This document shows positions 1-6,135 of a stretch of 8,537 bases of DNA, in pieces. The first letter of the stretch is position 1. Each line of letters begins with the position of its first letter. Position numbers and translations under genes: made by a program. The notes beneath the pieces are model-generated. The model saw only the letters and a program-made list of their open reading frames with translations, did no database searches and had not been told where the DNA came from. Source of the DNA: Paracoccaceae bacterium (GTDB lineage Bacteria > Pseudomonadota > Alphaproteobacteria > Rhodobacterales > Rhodobacteraceae); NCBI GenBank assembly GCA_007121115.1, contig SKMI01000029.1, forward strand, positions 1 through 8,537, in the 5' to 3' direction.

Positions 1-1
1 C

Positions 2-676
2 ACGGCGCCCGCTGCGCCGCCGGAGGACGATCCGGCCACCGATCCCCCGGCACCCGATCCCGTGCCCGCAGCGGATGCAACCGTCGCCGATGCGGATGCC
101 GCAGCGCCGCCCCCGGCGGCGCCGGTCCTGCCCCCGGCGCTGCGCATCGGCGCCGATGACACGGTCGAGCTGTTGCAGCGTTCAGCCGCACCGCTGGCCC
201 CGGACCTGGCCGGGAACGTGCTGGTGGACACCATCAGCTATGGCCCCGAGGGCGAGGTGCAGGTGGCCGGGCGCGCACCGGGGCCTGACAGCGAGGTGAT
301 GATCTATCTGGATAACCGTCCCATCGCCCGTGCCCTGACCGCCCCCGATGGCAACTGGCGCGCGACCCTGCCCGAAGTCGATCAGGGGGTCTACACGCTG
401 CGTGTCGACGAACTCGACACCGCCGAGGCCGTGCGCTCGCGCTTCGAGACACCGTTCCAGCGCGAGGCGCCGGAAGCTGTGACCGGGCGCAGCCAGGTGA
501 GCGCCCTGACCGTGCAGCCGGGCAACACGCTCTGGGGCATCTCGCGCGAGACCTATGGGCGCGGTATCTTGTATGTGCAGATTTTCGAAGCCAACCGGGA
601 CCAGATTCGCAACCCGGACCTGATCTATCCCGGGCAGGTGTTCGACCTGCCCCCCCCGACCGACATCGACGACTGA
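2..676 (+). CDS. LysM peptidoglycan-binding domain protein, 5'-partial
   Basis: The frame is open from the left edge, so the N-terminus is missing; 224 residues are visible before TGA at 674. A GTG at 62 lies inside a Pro/Ala/Asp-rich low-complexity stretch and is unlikely to be the real start. Visible order: a disordered linker (about residues 1-48), a compact region resembling a bacterial Ig-like domain (about 72-155, with the patterns GEVQVAGRAPG, YLDNRPIA and GNWRATLP), and a C-terminal LysM module (about 167-217) with VQPGNTLWGIS, the central IFEANRDQI and the closing IYPGQVFDLP. LysM modules bind N-acetylglucosamine-containing glycans, so a periplasmic or envelope role is expected. Any signal peptide or N-terminal membrane segment would lie outside the window. 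The rhomboid gene follows after 54 bp on the same strand, so co-transcription is plausible. The domain call is firm; the exact function is unknown. Confidence 0.88.
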   Translation, partial: TAPAAPPEDDPATDPPAPDPVPAADATVADADAAAPPPAAPVLPPALRIGADDTVELLQRSAAPLAPDLAGNVLVDTISYGPEGEVQVAGRAPGPDSEVMIYLDNRPIARALTAPDGNWRATLPEVDQGVYTLRVDELDTAEAVRSRFETPFQREAPEAVTGRSQVSALTVQPGNTLWGISRETYGRGILYVQIFEANRDQIRNPDLIYPGQVFDLPPPTDIDD

Positions 677-730
677 ACGCGCGCACGGGGCGGGAACGCC
701 TGCGGCGCCGATACTGCGGGAAGACGCGCC

Positions 731-1567
731 ATGCTGCTGGTTCTGGGCGACAGCAACCCGACTCATCACATCCGGCGCCCCTGGGTGAACTGGGCCTTGA
801 TCGCGACCTGCGTGGTGCTGTTTTTCGTCAACCCGTCCTACAGCGACTACGGGCTGACGCCGGTGGAGTTGCACAAGGTCGCCCTGGCCCCGGCGGAAAT
901 CGAGCTGCCGTCGGTGCTGTTCACGCTGGTCAGCTACGCCTTCCTGCACGCAAGCCTGCTGCATCTGGGCGCCAACATGCTGGTGCTCTGGGTCTTCGGC
1001 GACAATATCGAGGATGCCATGGGGCATCTGCGGTATCTGCTGTTCTTCATCCTTGCGGGTGTGGCGGGGGGGCTGACCGAGGCGCTGCTCGGGGCCTCTC
1101 CGACGATCCCGATCGTGGGGGCGAGCGGGGCCATCGCCGGGGTGATGGGGGCCTATCTGCTGCTGCACCCGCGCGCGCGGGTGCTGGTGCTGGTGCTCTA
1201 CCGCTTGCCGATTGTCATCCCGGCGAGCGTGTTTGTGGGCCTGCACGTGGGGTTCGACCTGCTGGAGGTGCTGCTGCCCGACGAGGACCCCGAGATCCTG
1301 GTCGCGTTCTGGGCGCATCTGGGCGGGTTTGCGGCAGGCATCGGATTGCTGTTGTTGCTGAAATGCCGCGACGTGCCCCTGTTCCAGCCCGCCAGCCGCT
1401 ACCCGGACCGGCCCTTTGGCCGCATCGGGCGCTTTCTGATCGACCTGGGCCACGCGCGCGACGCGGGCGAGGGCCCGGTGCCCATGTCCCGCAAGGTCGC
1501 CTTTGCGGTGAAAACGGTGCTCTATCTGGTCGGGATCGTGATCCTGGTGGAGATGTTTCTGGTGTGA
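731..1567 (+). CDS. Rhomboid-family intramembrane serine protease
   Basis: A 278-residue polytopic membrane protein. Rhomboids cut substrate transmembrane helices inside the bilayer using a Ser-His dyad. The nucleophile motif GASGA puts the serine at 132, and AHLGG puts the histidine at 196. The supporting HxxxN element is present as H78-LGA-N82, in a segment that also carries H73. Hydrophobic helices fall at about 20-33, 62-92, 102-120, 128-146, 152-181, 191-211 and 261-278. The last helix lies beyond the catalytic six, after a polar stretch (about 212-260), giving a 6+1 arrangement. N-terminal RRPWVNWALI is typical of alphaproteobacterial members. A purine-rich GGGAAGA about 6 nt before the ATG serves as ribosome binding site. 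All catalytic elements look intact. Substrate unknown; the LysM neighbour suggests envelope work but does not show it. Confidence 0.93.
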   Translation: MLLVLGDSNPTHHIRRPWVNWALIATCVVLFFVNPSYSDYGLTPVELHKVALAPAEIELPSVLFTLVSYAFLHASLLHLGANMLVLWVFGDNIEDAMGHLRYLLFFILAGVAGGLTEALLGASPTIPIVGASGAIAGVMGAYLLLHPRARVLVLVLYRLPIVIPASVFVGLHVGFDLLEVLLPDEDPEILVAFWAHLGGFAAGIGLLLLLKCRDVPLFQPASRYPDRPFGRIGRFLIDLGHARDAGEGPVPMSRKVAFAVKTVLYLVGIVILVEMFLV

Positions 1568-1589
1568 TCTGCGCTTGTGACCTTGCGGA

Positions 1590-1606
1590 GCGCCCGTTCC
1601 GGGCGC
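1590..1606 (+). terminator. GC-rich stem-loop after the rhomboid gene
   Basis: A perfect 7-bp inverted repeat (GCGCCCG / CGGGCGC) around a TTC loop lies 23 nt after the rhomboid stop. No U-tract follows, so it is at best a weak or Rho-assisted terminator, or a 3'-end stabilising hairpin. It is the first of three consecutive hairpins in this convergent gap. Confidence 0.45.
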
Positions 1607-1630
1607 AGGTCTTCTGGCGCTGACGCGCGG

Positions 1631-1709
1631 ATTGAGGGGGCGTTCCGCCCCCTCTGCGCGGCAAGCCGCGCATTCACCCCCTGAGGATACTTGAGCACAG
1701 ATGATGGGG
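1631..1709. repeat. Double-hairpin intergenic element, REP-like; probable bidirectional terminator
   Basis: Two perfect stems abut. The first is 1634-1642 with 1646-1654 (GAGGGGGCG / CGCCCCCTC, TTC loop). The second is 1655-1662 with 1665-1672 (TGCGCGGC / GCCGCGCA, AA loop, effectively a tetraloop). A conserved-looking tail follows at about 1673-1709, including CCCCCTGAGGATACTTGAGC. From memory, intergenic regions of Rhodobacteraceae genomes often carry a G/C hairpin followed by a tail close to CACCCCCGAGGATAT; that is recollection, not a search result. The element sits between convergent genes, where such hairpins can end transcription from both sides or protect mRNA 3' ends. The hairpins are seen directly; the repeat-family membership is inferred. 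Confidence 0.6.
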
Positions 1710-1732
1710 CCGGTGGCGCGCTTGCGGGCGGG

Positions 1733-2866
1733 TCACACGCCTTCGAGGTATTCGTCGATCAGGTGGCGCAGCACGGCGTCCATGGCCTCGCTCTCCGAGG
1801 CGCCGTCGGCGCGGGCCCTGGCGTGGATGTCGCGCTGGCGGTCGGCGCTGGTGCCCTGGGCGAGGATGTCGCGGGCGCGGGAGGCTTCGGCGATGCATTC
1901 GAGGGCTTCTGCATCCTCGGCGATGAGGTCGAGCAATTCCTCGAGCAGGGTGTCGAAGGGCACGACCGCGCCGCGGCCGAAGTCCATCAGGCCCTCGCGC
2001 GGGCCGTGGCGCTGGGCGCGCCAGCGGTTTTCGCCGATCAGGAAGCGGTCGTAGATGCGCCAGCGCTGGTTGGTGCGTTTGAGCCGCACCAGCATCCGGG
2101 TGATGCATTGCAGCAGCGCGGCGACCGAGGCCGTGTGATCCAGCCGCGGCATCACGTCGCAGACGCGGGTTTCGAGCGTGGGGTAGCGGGCCGAGGGGCG
2201 GATATCCCACCAGATCTTGGTGGCATCCTCGATCACGCCCGCGTGGCGGATCACATCGACCGAGCGGGTGTATTCGGCGAAGGATTCGAACACTGGCGGC
2301 AGGCCGGTGCGGGGCAGGTTGTCGAACACCGTCAGCCGGTAGCAGTTCAGCCCCGTGTCCTGCCCCTGCCAGAAGGGCGACGAGGTCGACAGCGCCAGGA
2401 TATGCGGCAGGAAATAGCTGAGCTGCGCCATCAGGTCGATGCGCATGTCGTCATCCTCGACCCCGACATGGACGTGCATCCCGCAGATCAGAAGCCGCCG
2501 CGCCACGGCGGCGAGGTCACGCTCCAACTCGTTGTAGCGCTGCTTGTCAGTGTGGTGCTGGCGCGCCCAGTCGGCCACCGGGTGGCAGGAGACCGCCAGC
2601 GGCGCGAGGCCGAATTCGCCCGCCAGCCGCGCGATGGTGCGGCGCAGGTTGGCCAGATCGGCGCGGGCCTCGGCCACGGTGCGGCAGACGCGGGTGCCGA
2701 CCTCGATCTGGCATTGCAGGAATTCGGGCGAGACCTGATCGTCGAGTTCCTTTGCGCAGGCCTCCATCAGCGCGTCGGGGGCGGGCGCCAGATCGAGGGT
2801 TTCGCGGTCGATGAGGAGATATTCCTCCTCGATGCCGATGGAATAGCTTGGATGGTCAATGCTCAT
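1733..2866 (-). CDS. YbdK-type carboxylate-amine ligase (glutamate-cysteine ligase 2 family)
   Basis: A complete 377-residue cytoplasmic protein, the usual length for this family. These enzymes belong to the glutamine synthetase/GCS fold: they activate a carboxylate with ATP and join it to an amine, classically glutamate to cysteine with weak activity in E. coli YbdK. Family signatures are the N-terminal G11-IEEEY metal/ATP-binding strand, CGMHVHVG at 128-135, WWDIRPS at 219-225, LETRVCD at 231-237 and IGENRWRA at 277-284. The start at 2866 places the IEEEY strand close to the N-terminus, as in relatives; no strong Shine-Dalgarno precedes it. It is divergent from the DUF3445 gene with a 63-bp gap and converges on the rhomboid gene. 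Real substrate unknown; family members without genetic work are often named only 'carboxylate-amine ligase'. Nothing looks truncated. Confidence 0.92.
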   Translation of the reverse strand: MSIDHPSYSIGIEEEYLLIDRETLDLAPAPDALMEACAKELDDQVSPEFLQCQIEVGTRVCRTVAEARADLANLRRTIARLAGEFGLAPLAVSCHPVADWARQHHTDKQRYNELERDLAAVARRLLICGMHVHVGVEDDDMRIDLMAQLSYFLPHILALSTSSPFWQGQDTGLNCYRLTVFDNLPRTGLPPVFESFAEYTRSVDVIRHAGVIEDATKIWWDIRPSARYPTLETRVCDVMPRLDHTASVAALLQCITRMLVRLKRTNQRWRIYDRFLIGENRWRAQRHGPREGLMDFGRGAVVPFDTLLEELLDLIAEDAEALECIAEASRARDILAQGTSADRQRDIHARARADGASESEAMDAVLRHLIDEYLEGV

Positions 2867-2929
2867 GCCGGATCATTGCAATGCGACCACGCTTCAGGCA
2901 AGCGGGAACTCGATGGAGATGAGGCGAAA
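2867..2929. promoter_or_regulatory. 63-bp divergent intergenic spacer with palindrome
   Basis: This gap must hold the promoters and 5' ends for both the ligase (-) and the N-demethylase-like gene (+), unless they lie inside the opposing gene. It contains a perfect 10-bp palindrome CATTGCAATG at 2874-2883, close to the ligase start codon, which could be an operator half or chance. I see no convincing -35/-10 pair in either direction; the best minus-strand candidate (TTGCCT, 18 bp, AATGAT) would start transcription at the initiation codon. A GAGG ribosome-binding match for the plus gene lies at 2921-2924. Confidence 0.35.
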
Positions 2930-3712
2930 ATGGTGATTGCGCAGAGCTTTCTGCCGGTGGCGAAATGGACTGACCCGCGGTTGAATCGACTGCCCGGGAT
3001 GGTGCCGATTGCGGCCGATGACTGGTTGACGGTCGATGATGCCTTCGGTGCGCAGATGGCCGAACGGGCGCGGCTGCTGGCGGAGCGGCCCGAGGCTGTG
3101 CTGGCCGGCGACGGTCCGGGGGCTGCGGCGCTGGAATTGCTGGACCTGGTCGAGGCCGGGTTGCCGGGGCGGGGGTATGCCCGCGTGCCGGGCGGCTGGC
3201 GGCGGCCGGACGGGGTGGCGGTGGCGGTGGACCGGGACCGCCCGCTGTGGTCGCTGGGCCATCTGGTGCAGGAGGATCTTTGCCTTCACGAGCGCCCCGA
3301 GGGCAGCGCCGAGCATGTGCTGACGGCGGCGGTGCTGTGTTTCCCGGCAAGCTGGACCCTGGCCGAGAAGATCGGCCGCCCGCTCAGCCGCGTTCACGCG
3401 CCGGTGCCGGAATATGACGCGAGGCTGGCGGCACGGGTGCAGCGGCTTTTCGATGCGATCCGCCCCGACGCCCCGCTCATGCGTTACAATGCGCTGTTCT
3501 ATCAGGACCCGGCGCTGTTCCAGCCCAAGCCCGAGGCCGACCCACGCGATACCGGGGATCAGGCGCGCGCGCCCTGGCTGCGTTCGGAGCGGCAGGTCCT
3601 GCGGCGTCTCCCGGTCAGCGGCGCGGTGGTGTTTTCAATCCACACATGGGTGGTGGCGCGCGCGCATCTGAGTGCAGCCCAGCTTGCTGGCCTGACTGAC
3701 GGGCCTGACTGA
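2930..3712 (+). CDS. DUF3445 / heme-dependent oxidative N-demethylase family protein
   Basis: A 260-residue soluble protein. The frame is open far upstream through the antisense of the ligase gene, but ATG 2930 is preceded by GAGG at a 5-nt gap and begins the family-like sequence, so the start is fairly clear. DUF3445 signatures appear in order: QEDLCL (114-119), CFPASW (137-142) followed by K147, G149-R-PL and VHAPVPEY (155-162), RYNALFY (185-191), and RSERQ (218-222) leading into LRRLPVSGAVVFSIHTW. Characterised relatives bind heme in a PAS-like fold and oxidatively demethylate secondary amines such as dimethylamine, usually with a partner reductase. No reductase subunit is encoded in this window, so the electron donor is unknown. 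I did not assign the heme ligand. The last seven residues are encoded by a 13-bp tandem repeat, which also supplies the stop codon. Confidence 0.85.
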   Translation: MVIAQSFLPVAKWTDPRLNRLPGMVPIAADDWLTVDDAFGAQMAERARLLAERPEAVLAGDGPGAAALELLDLVEAGLPGRGYARVPGGWRRPDGVAVAVDRDRPLWSLGHLVQEDLCLHERPEGSAEHVLTAAVLCFPASWTLAEKIGRPLSRVHAPVPEYDARLAARVQRLFDAIRPDAPLMRYNALFYQDPALFQPKPEADPRDTGDQARAPWLRSERQVLRRLPVSGAVVFSIHTWVVARAHLSAAQLAGLTDGPD

Positions 3713-3739
3713 CGGGCCTGACTGACGGGCATGACTGAC
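3689..3739. repeat. 13-bp tandem repeat, four copies, spanning the DUF3445 stop codon
   Basis: Unit GGGCCTGACTGAC. Copies are 3689-3700 (12 nt visible; the base before it is T rather than G), 3701-3713 (exact), 3714-3726 (exact) and 3727-3739 (one C-to-A change). A G-run follows. The TGA stop at 3710-3712 is made inside the second copy, because the 13-nt period shifts the frame. The repeat lies in the 70-bp gap between convergent genes, where I see no clear hairpin terminator. Confidence 0.95.
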
Positions 3740-3782
3740 GGGGGGTTGTGGCGTGATGCGCGTCCACGTCGGTGGGGGGCGA

Positions 3783-4943
3783 TCAGACCGCGCCGGCGGT
3801 GGTGCGCAGCATCAGGATCAGCATCGAAAGCCCGATCCCGAGAGAGGTGGTCAGCGGCAGGGTGGCGATGACGCGCTGGCTGCCGTCACCCCCCGCGACC
3901 GTCAGCCCGTCGCAGAGCGATGACGAGATCACCACCGCCGCGCGCCGTGACCGTTTCAGGATGGGGTCGCGCGGATAAGACCTGCCGGGGAGCGCCATGG
4001 GACCGGGTGCAGCATCGCGGTGCCGAGAGCGGTCATTGCGCATCTCCCGCGCAAAGGCCTCGAGCGGGTCCACGGGGGTGGATGTCGCGGCCCGGGCGGC
4101 TGGCTTCGGTGACAGGGACTTGCTGGCAGCGGTCGGTGGAGCGGTGACCGGCGCGGCTTTCGGCGGCTGGTGGCTGGCGGCGGGCGCTGGCGCTTCTATG
4201 GCCGGTTCCGCGGCCGTGGGAACGGTGACTGCTCCGGTCGCCTGCGAACGCTGCGAATCAGGGCCGGTTTCCGGGCCCGGATCGGGCGCATTGCGCGCAA
4301 AGACGCTGGGGCGCGGGGGCGAATTCAGCGTTTCGGGCCGTTCATAGCGCGGGTGCGGCAAGGGCAGGGGATCGCCGTGCGACAATGCCTCCAGCGTCGC
4401 CGGTGTGTGCTCCAGCAGTTCACTGGCGGAAAGGACCAGTGCGTTCGGTTCCCATAGCACGGCATCGGGGGTCACCGTGTCCAGCAGCGCGTGCAGGAAG
4501 GCGGCGGCCTCGCTCTCAGGTGTCTCGGCGCTGAACTGGACCCGACAATGGGCGTCATGGCGCAACACCGCAAGGCCGAGCCGCGCCGCAGGCAGTCCCG
4601 CCAGCGGAAGATCCGGGCGATGCAACAGGATGTCGGCGGCAAGGCTGCGCCCGTCAACCGGGGCAGCCGGTCGTCCCCTTGCGCGCGGTTTGCGCAAGTC
4701 TGCCGGGCTGGCCGCGCCCGTCAGCGTGAAAAGATGCCCGTCAAGCGCGATCTCGATCCGCTGACCGGCCGCATCACCGGAGGCGTGGGTGATTGCATGA
4801 CCGCTGATTGCAAGCGCGTTCAGAAGTTGCCGGAACAAGACATCGAAGCCCGGCAGCGGGTGCCTGCCAAGCATGAACGTCAGCCCACGCCTGTCCGATC
4901 CGACCGGAGTCGGTGGCTCGAGGGGGGCACGTTCGTCAGTCAT
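3783..4943 (-). CDS. Hypothetical protein with Pro/Ala-rich linker and C-terminal membrane anchor
   Basis: I do not recognise a named family. From ATG 4943 it has 386 residues. Residues about 21-185 look like a folded alpha/beta domain, ending in TPDAVLWEPNALVLSASELL. That stretch weakly recalls the DUF4261 style, which I would not rely on. A disordered Pro/Ala/Thr-rich linker (about 192-290) follows, then DPLEAFAREMR (292-302), a basic patch KRSRR (330-334) and one hydrophobic helix (about 358-379) seven residues from the end, suggesting a tail-anchored or single-span inner-membrane protein. In-frame upstream starts (TTG 4991, ATG 4973) lie at or before the transcription start predicted from the promoter at 4979-5007. 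ATG 4943 has AAAGGTG about 12 nt upstream, so I prefer it. Biased third positions support coding. It is divergent from the glycosylase gene. Confidence 0.72.
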   Translation of the reverse strand: MTDERAPLEPPTPVGSDRRGLTFMLGRHPLPGFDVLFRQLLNALAISGHAITHASGDAAGQRIEIALDGHLFTLTGAASPADLRKPRARGRPAAPVDGRSLAADILLHRPDLPLAGLPAARLGLAVLRHDAHCRVQFSAETPESEAAAFLHALLDTVTPDAVLWEPNALVLSASELLEHTPATLEALSHGDPLPLPHPRYERPETLNSPPRPSVFARNAPDPGPETGPDSQRSQATGAVTVPTAAEPAIEAPAPAASHQPPKAAPVTAPPTAASKSLSPKPAARAATSTPVDPLEAFAREMRNDRSRHRDAAPGPMALPGRSYPRDPILKRSRRAAVVISSSLCDGLTVAGGDGSQRVIATLPLTTSLGIGLSMLILMLRTTAGAV

Positions 4944-4978
4944 GGTCCGGCAGGCACCTTTCACAGAATCCATGTTGC

Positions 4979-5007
4979 ATGATACCGCCAATTTACTCAG
5001 CTTGCAA
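4979..5007 (-). promoter_or_regulatory. Predicted sigma-70-type promoter for the membrane-anchored hypothetical gene
   Basis: On the minus strand, TTGCAA (5007 to 5002) and TATCAT (4984 to 4979) are separated by exactly 17 bp; TATCAT matches TATAAT at five of six positions. Transcription would begin near 4972, leaving a leader of about 30 nt before ATG 4943. The surrounding 60 bp are distinctly AT-richer than the rest of the window. Confidence 0.55.
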
Positions 5008-5031
5008 TTGATTTACCCTTACAGCTTTATT
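5002..5031 (+). promoter_or_regulatory. Predicted promoter for the DNA glycosylase gene
   Basis: On the plus strand the same TTGCAA (5002-5007) is followed after 18 bp by TTTATT (5026-5031), four of six matches to TATAAT. Transcription would start near 5038, upstream of ATG 5054 and ATG 5066 but after TTG 5030, which argues against the TTG as start codon. It is weaker than the opposing promoter. Confidence 0.4.
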
Positions 5032-5065
5032 GACTGCGGTTGCAGCGTGCGGCATGGGTGCCCGA

Positions 5066-5683
5066 ATGACACAGTCCGGCGCATCCGGCGGCGCGGCGCC
5101 GCGCGACCCCATGCTGCTCCTCCCGGCAACCGCCTTCGACCGTCCAGCGGTCACGGTGGCGCGCGCCCTGATCGGCGCCATGCTGGTGCTGCGCGGGGCG
5201 GGCGGGGTGGTGGTGGAGACCGAGGCTTACGCCCCCGATGATCCGGCCTCGCACAGTTTCCGGGGGCAGCGGCGCGGCAATGCCGCCATGTTCGGCCCGC
5301 CGGGGCGCGCCTATGTCTATCGCTCCTATGGTGTGCACTGGTGCCTGAATGTGGTCTGCGCGCGCGGCCATGCGGTGCTGTTCCGGGCGATCGAGCCGAC
5401 CGTGGGCCTGGCAGAGATGCAGGCGCGGCGCGGGGTGCGCTGGGGGCTGCAAGAGCTTTGCTCGGGGCCGGGGCGGCTGGGCCAGGCGCTGGGCATCGGC
5501 CCAAAGGATGACGGCGCGCCCTTCGACCGCGCGGAGTTCGGCCTGTTCGCGGCCCCGGCCCCGGTGCCGGTGGTCGCGGGGCCGCGCATCGGCATCTCGC
5601 GCGCGACCGAGCACCCGTGGCGTTTCGGGCTGGCGGGCTCGCGCTTTCTCAGCCGCCGCTTTCCGGGGGCGGAATTGCCTTGA
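5066..5683 (+). CDS. DNA-3-methyladenine glycosylase, AAG/MPG family
   Basis: A base-excision repair enzyme that flips out alkylated purines (3-methyladenine, hypoxanthine and similar) and cuts the N-glycosidic bond. From ATG 5066 it has 205 residues, normal for bacterial members. By analogy with human AAG, ETEAY (51-55) supplies the catalytic general base E53 (human E125) and Y55 (Y127), and H63 matches H136. AYVYRSYGVHWCLN (82-95) is the intercalation-loop region, FRAIEP (106-111) carries the conserved Arg, and SGPGRLGQALGI (133-144) is the late family motif. ATG 5054 and ATG 5111 are alternative starts; the first 15 residues from 5066 are low-complexity, so the true start could be 5111. 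No Shine-Dalgarno decides it. I see no SOS-type GTTC-N7-GTTC box upstream. Catalytic residues appear intact. Confidence 0.92.
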   Translation: MTQSGASGGAAPRDPMLLLPATAFDRPAVTVARALIGAMLVLRGAGGVVVETEAYAPDDPASHSFRGQRRGNAAMFGPPGRAYVYRSYGVHWCLNVVCARGHAVLFRAIEPTVGLAEMQARRGVRWGLQELCSGPGRLGQALGIGPKDDGAPFDRAEFGLFAAPAPVPVVAGPRIGISRATEHPWRFGLAGSRFLSRRFPGAELP

Positions 5684-5694
5684 TCGGCGGCGTT

Positions 5695-5712
5695 CGCGCC
5701 CTGCGGGGCGCG
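5695..5712 (+). terminator. GC stem-loop after the glycosylase gene
   Basis: A 7-bp stem CGCGCCC / GGGCGCG with a TGCG loop lies 12 nt after the stop codon. No T-run follows directly; an A5 tract at 5721-5725 would act as a U-run only for minus-strand transcription. A weak or factor-assisted terminator, or simply GC-rich chance pairing. Confidence 0.4.
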
Positions 5713-6135
5713 CGCGGCTCAAAAAGGTCATTGTGTTTTCCGCCAATCCCGCTCATGTTCAGGGCATCATGGTCGCGCGCGGCGATTTGCGCGCCCGCCA
5801 GAGGATTTCGCTGATTTGTGCCGGTCGGGTCGGAACGCACCCGCCATCAGGTCGGATCAGATGGATTGGCCGACAGGCCGCTTTGCCTGAAGCGCGGACT
5901 GCGCTGGGCATGACATGAACCGGTGCCGTAGCCTGCGGCGCCACGGAAAGAACGCGATGACTGGTGCAGTTGGATCACCGCAGGACAGCGACGGGCGCGG
6001 CATGACCGCCACCGGGCCCTGCGCGGCGCGACCCTCTGCCCTCCGGTCCTTCGCACGGACAAGCCGCCCCCCTTGCACGATTGCCCCGCCCGGTTCCGGG
6101 CGGCGATCCCTGCGCGCGGGGCGCATCAGGACACT
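5713..6135. other. Gene-free, hairpin-rich region upstream of rne (probable long leader)
   Basis: I find no convincing gene here: the short frames on either strand lack a ribosome binding site and recognisable protein. No clear -35/-10 pair was found. Several short stems are visible: 5775-5780 with 5789-5794, 5891-5895 with 5901-5905, 5922-5928 with 5936-5942 (one G-U pair), and two strong ones just before rne, listed separately. In E. coli the rne transcript has a long structured 5' UTR through which RNase E autoregulates. A comparable leader here is inference; the transcription start is not visible. Confidence 0.4.
6086..6125 (+). promoter_or_regulatory. Tandem stem-loops immediately before the rne start
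   Basis: The first is an 8-bp perfect inverted repeat CCGCCCGG / CCGGGCGG around TT (6086-6093 with 6096-6103), realistically 7 bp with a GTTC tetraloop. The second is a 5-bp stem TGCGC / GCGCA with a GCGGG loop (6111-6115 with 6121-6125). It ends two nt before the AGGA ribosome-binding match (6128-6131), which sits four nt before ATG 6136. Hairpins this close to the ribosome binding site could modulate initiation or be a site for RNase E self-cleavage; the structure is seen, the role is inferred. Confidence 0.45.

Noticed and set aside
182..1453. 423-codon open frame on the minus strand, antisense to the LysM and rhomboid genes
   Set aside because: It is rich in Gln, His, Arg and Pro, as expected for the mirror of GC-rich codons. 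The plus-strand genes here have clear LysM and rhomboid motifs, so this is a shadow.
1691..2929. Open plus-strand extension upstream of the DUF3445 gene
   Set aside because: It is antisense to the ligase, which has unmistakable GCS2 motifs. The translated extension has no recognisable domain, and ATG 2930 has its own ribosome binding site.
3689..3739. CRISPR-like array
   Set aside because: The units are 13 bp and directly abutting, with no spacers and no cas genes nearby; it is a simple tandem repeat.
4944..4991. Upstream TTG 4991 and ATG 4973 starts for the hypothetical membrane protein
   Set aside because: They fall before or at the predicted transcription start near 4972, and the extra residues (MAVSCNMDSVKGACRT) look unlike the start of the protein. 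Kept only as alternatives.
5030..5065. TTG 5030 and ATG 5054 starts for the glycosylase
   Set aside because: TTG 5030 overlaps the predicted -10 and precedes the predicted transcript start. ATG 5054 remains possible but adds only four residues without a better ribosome binding site.
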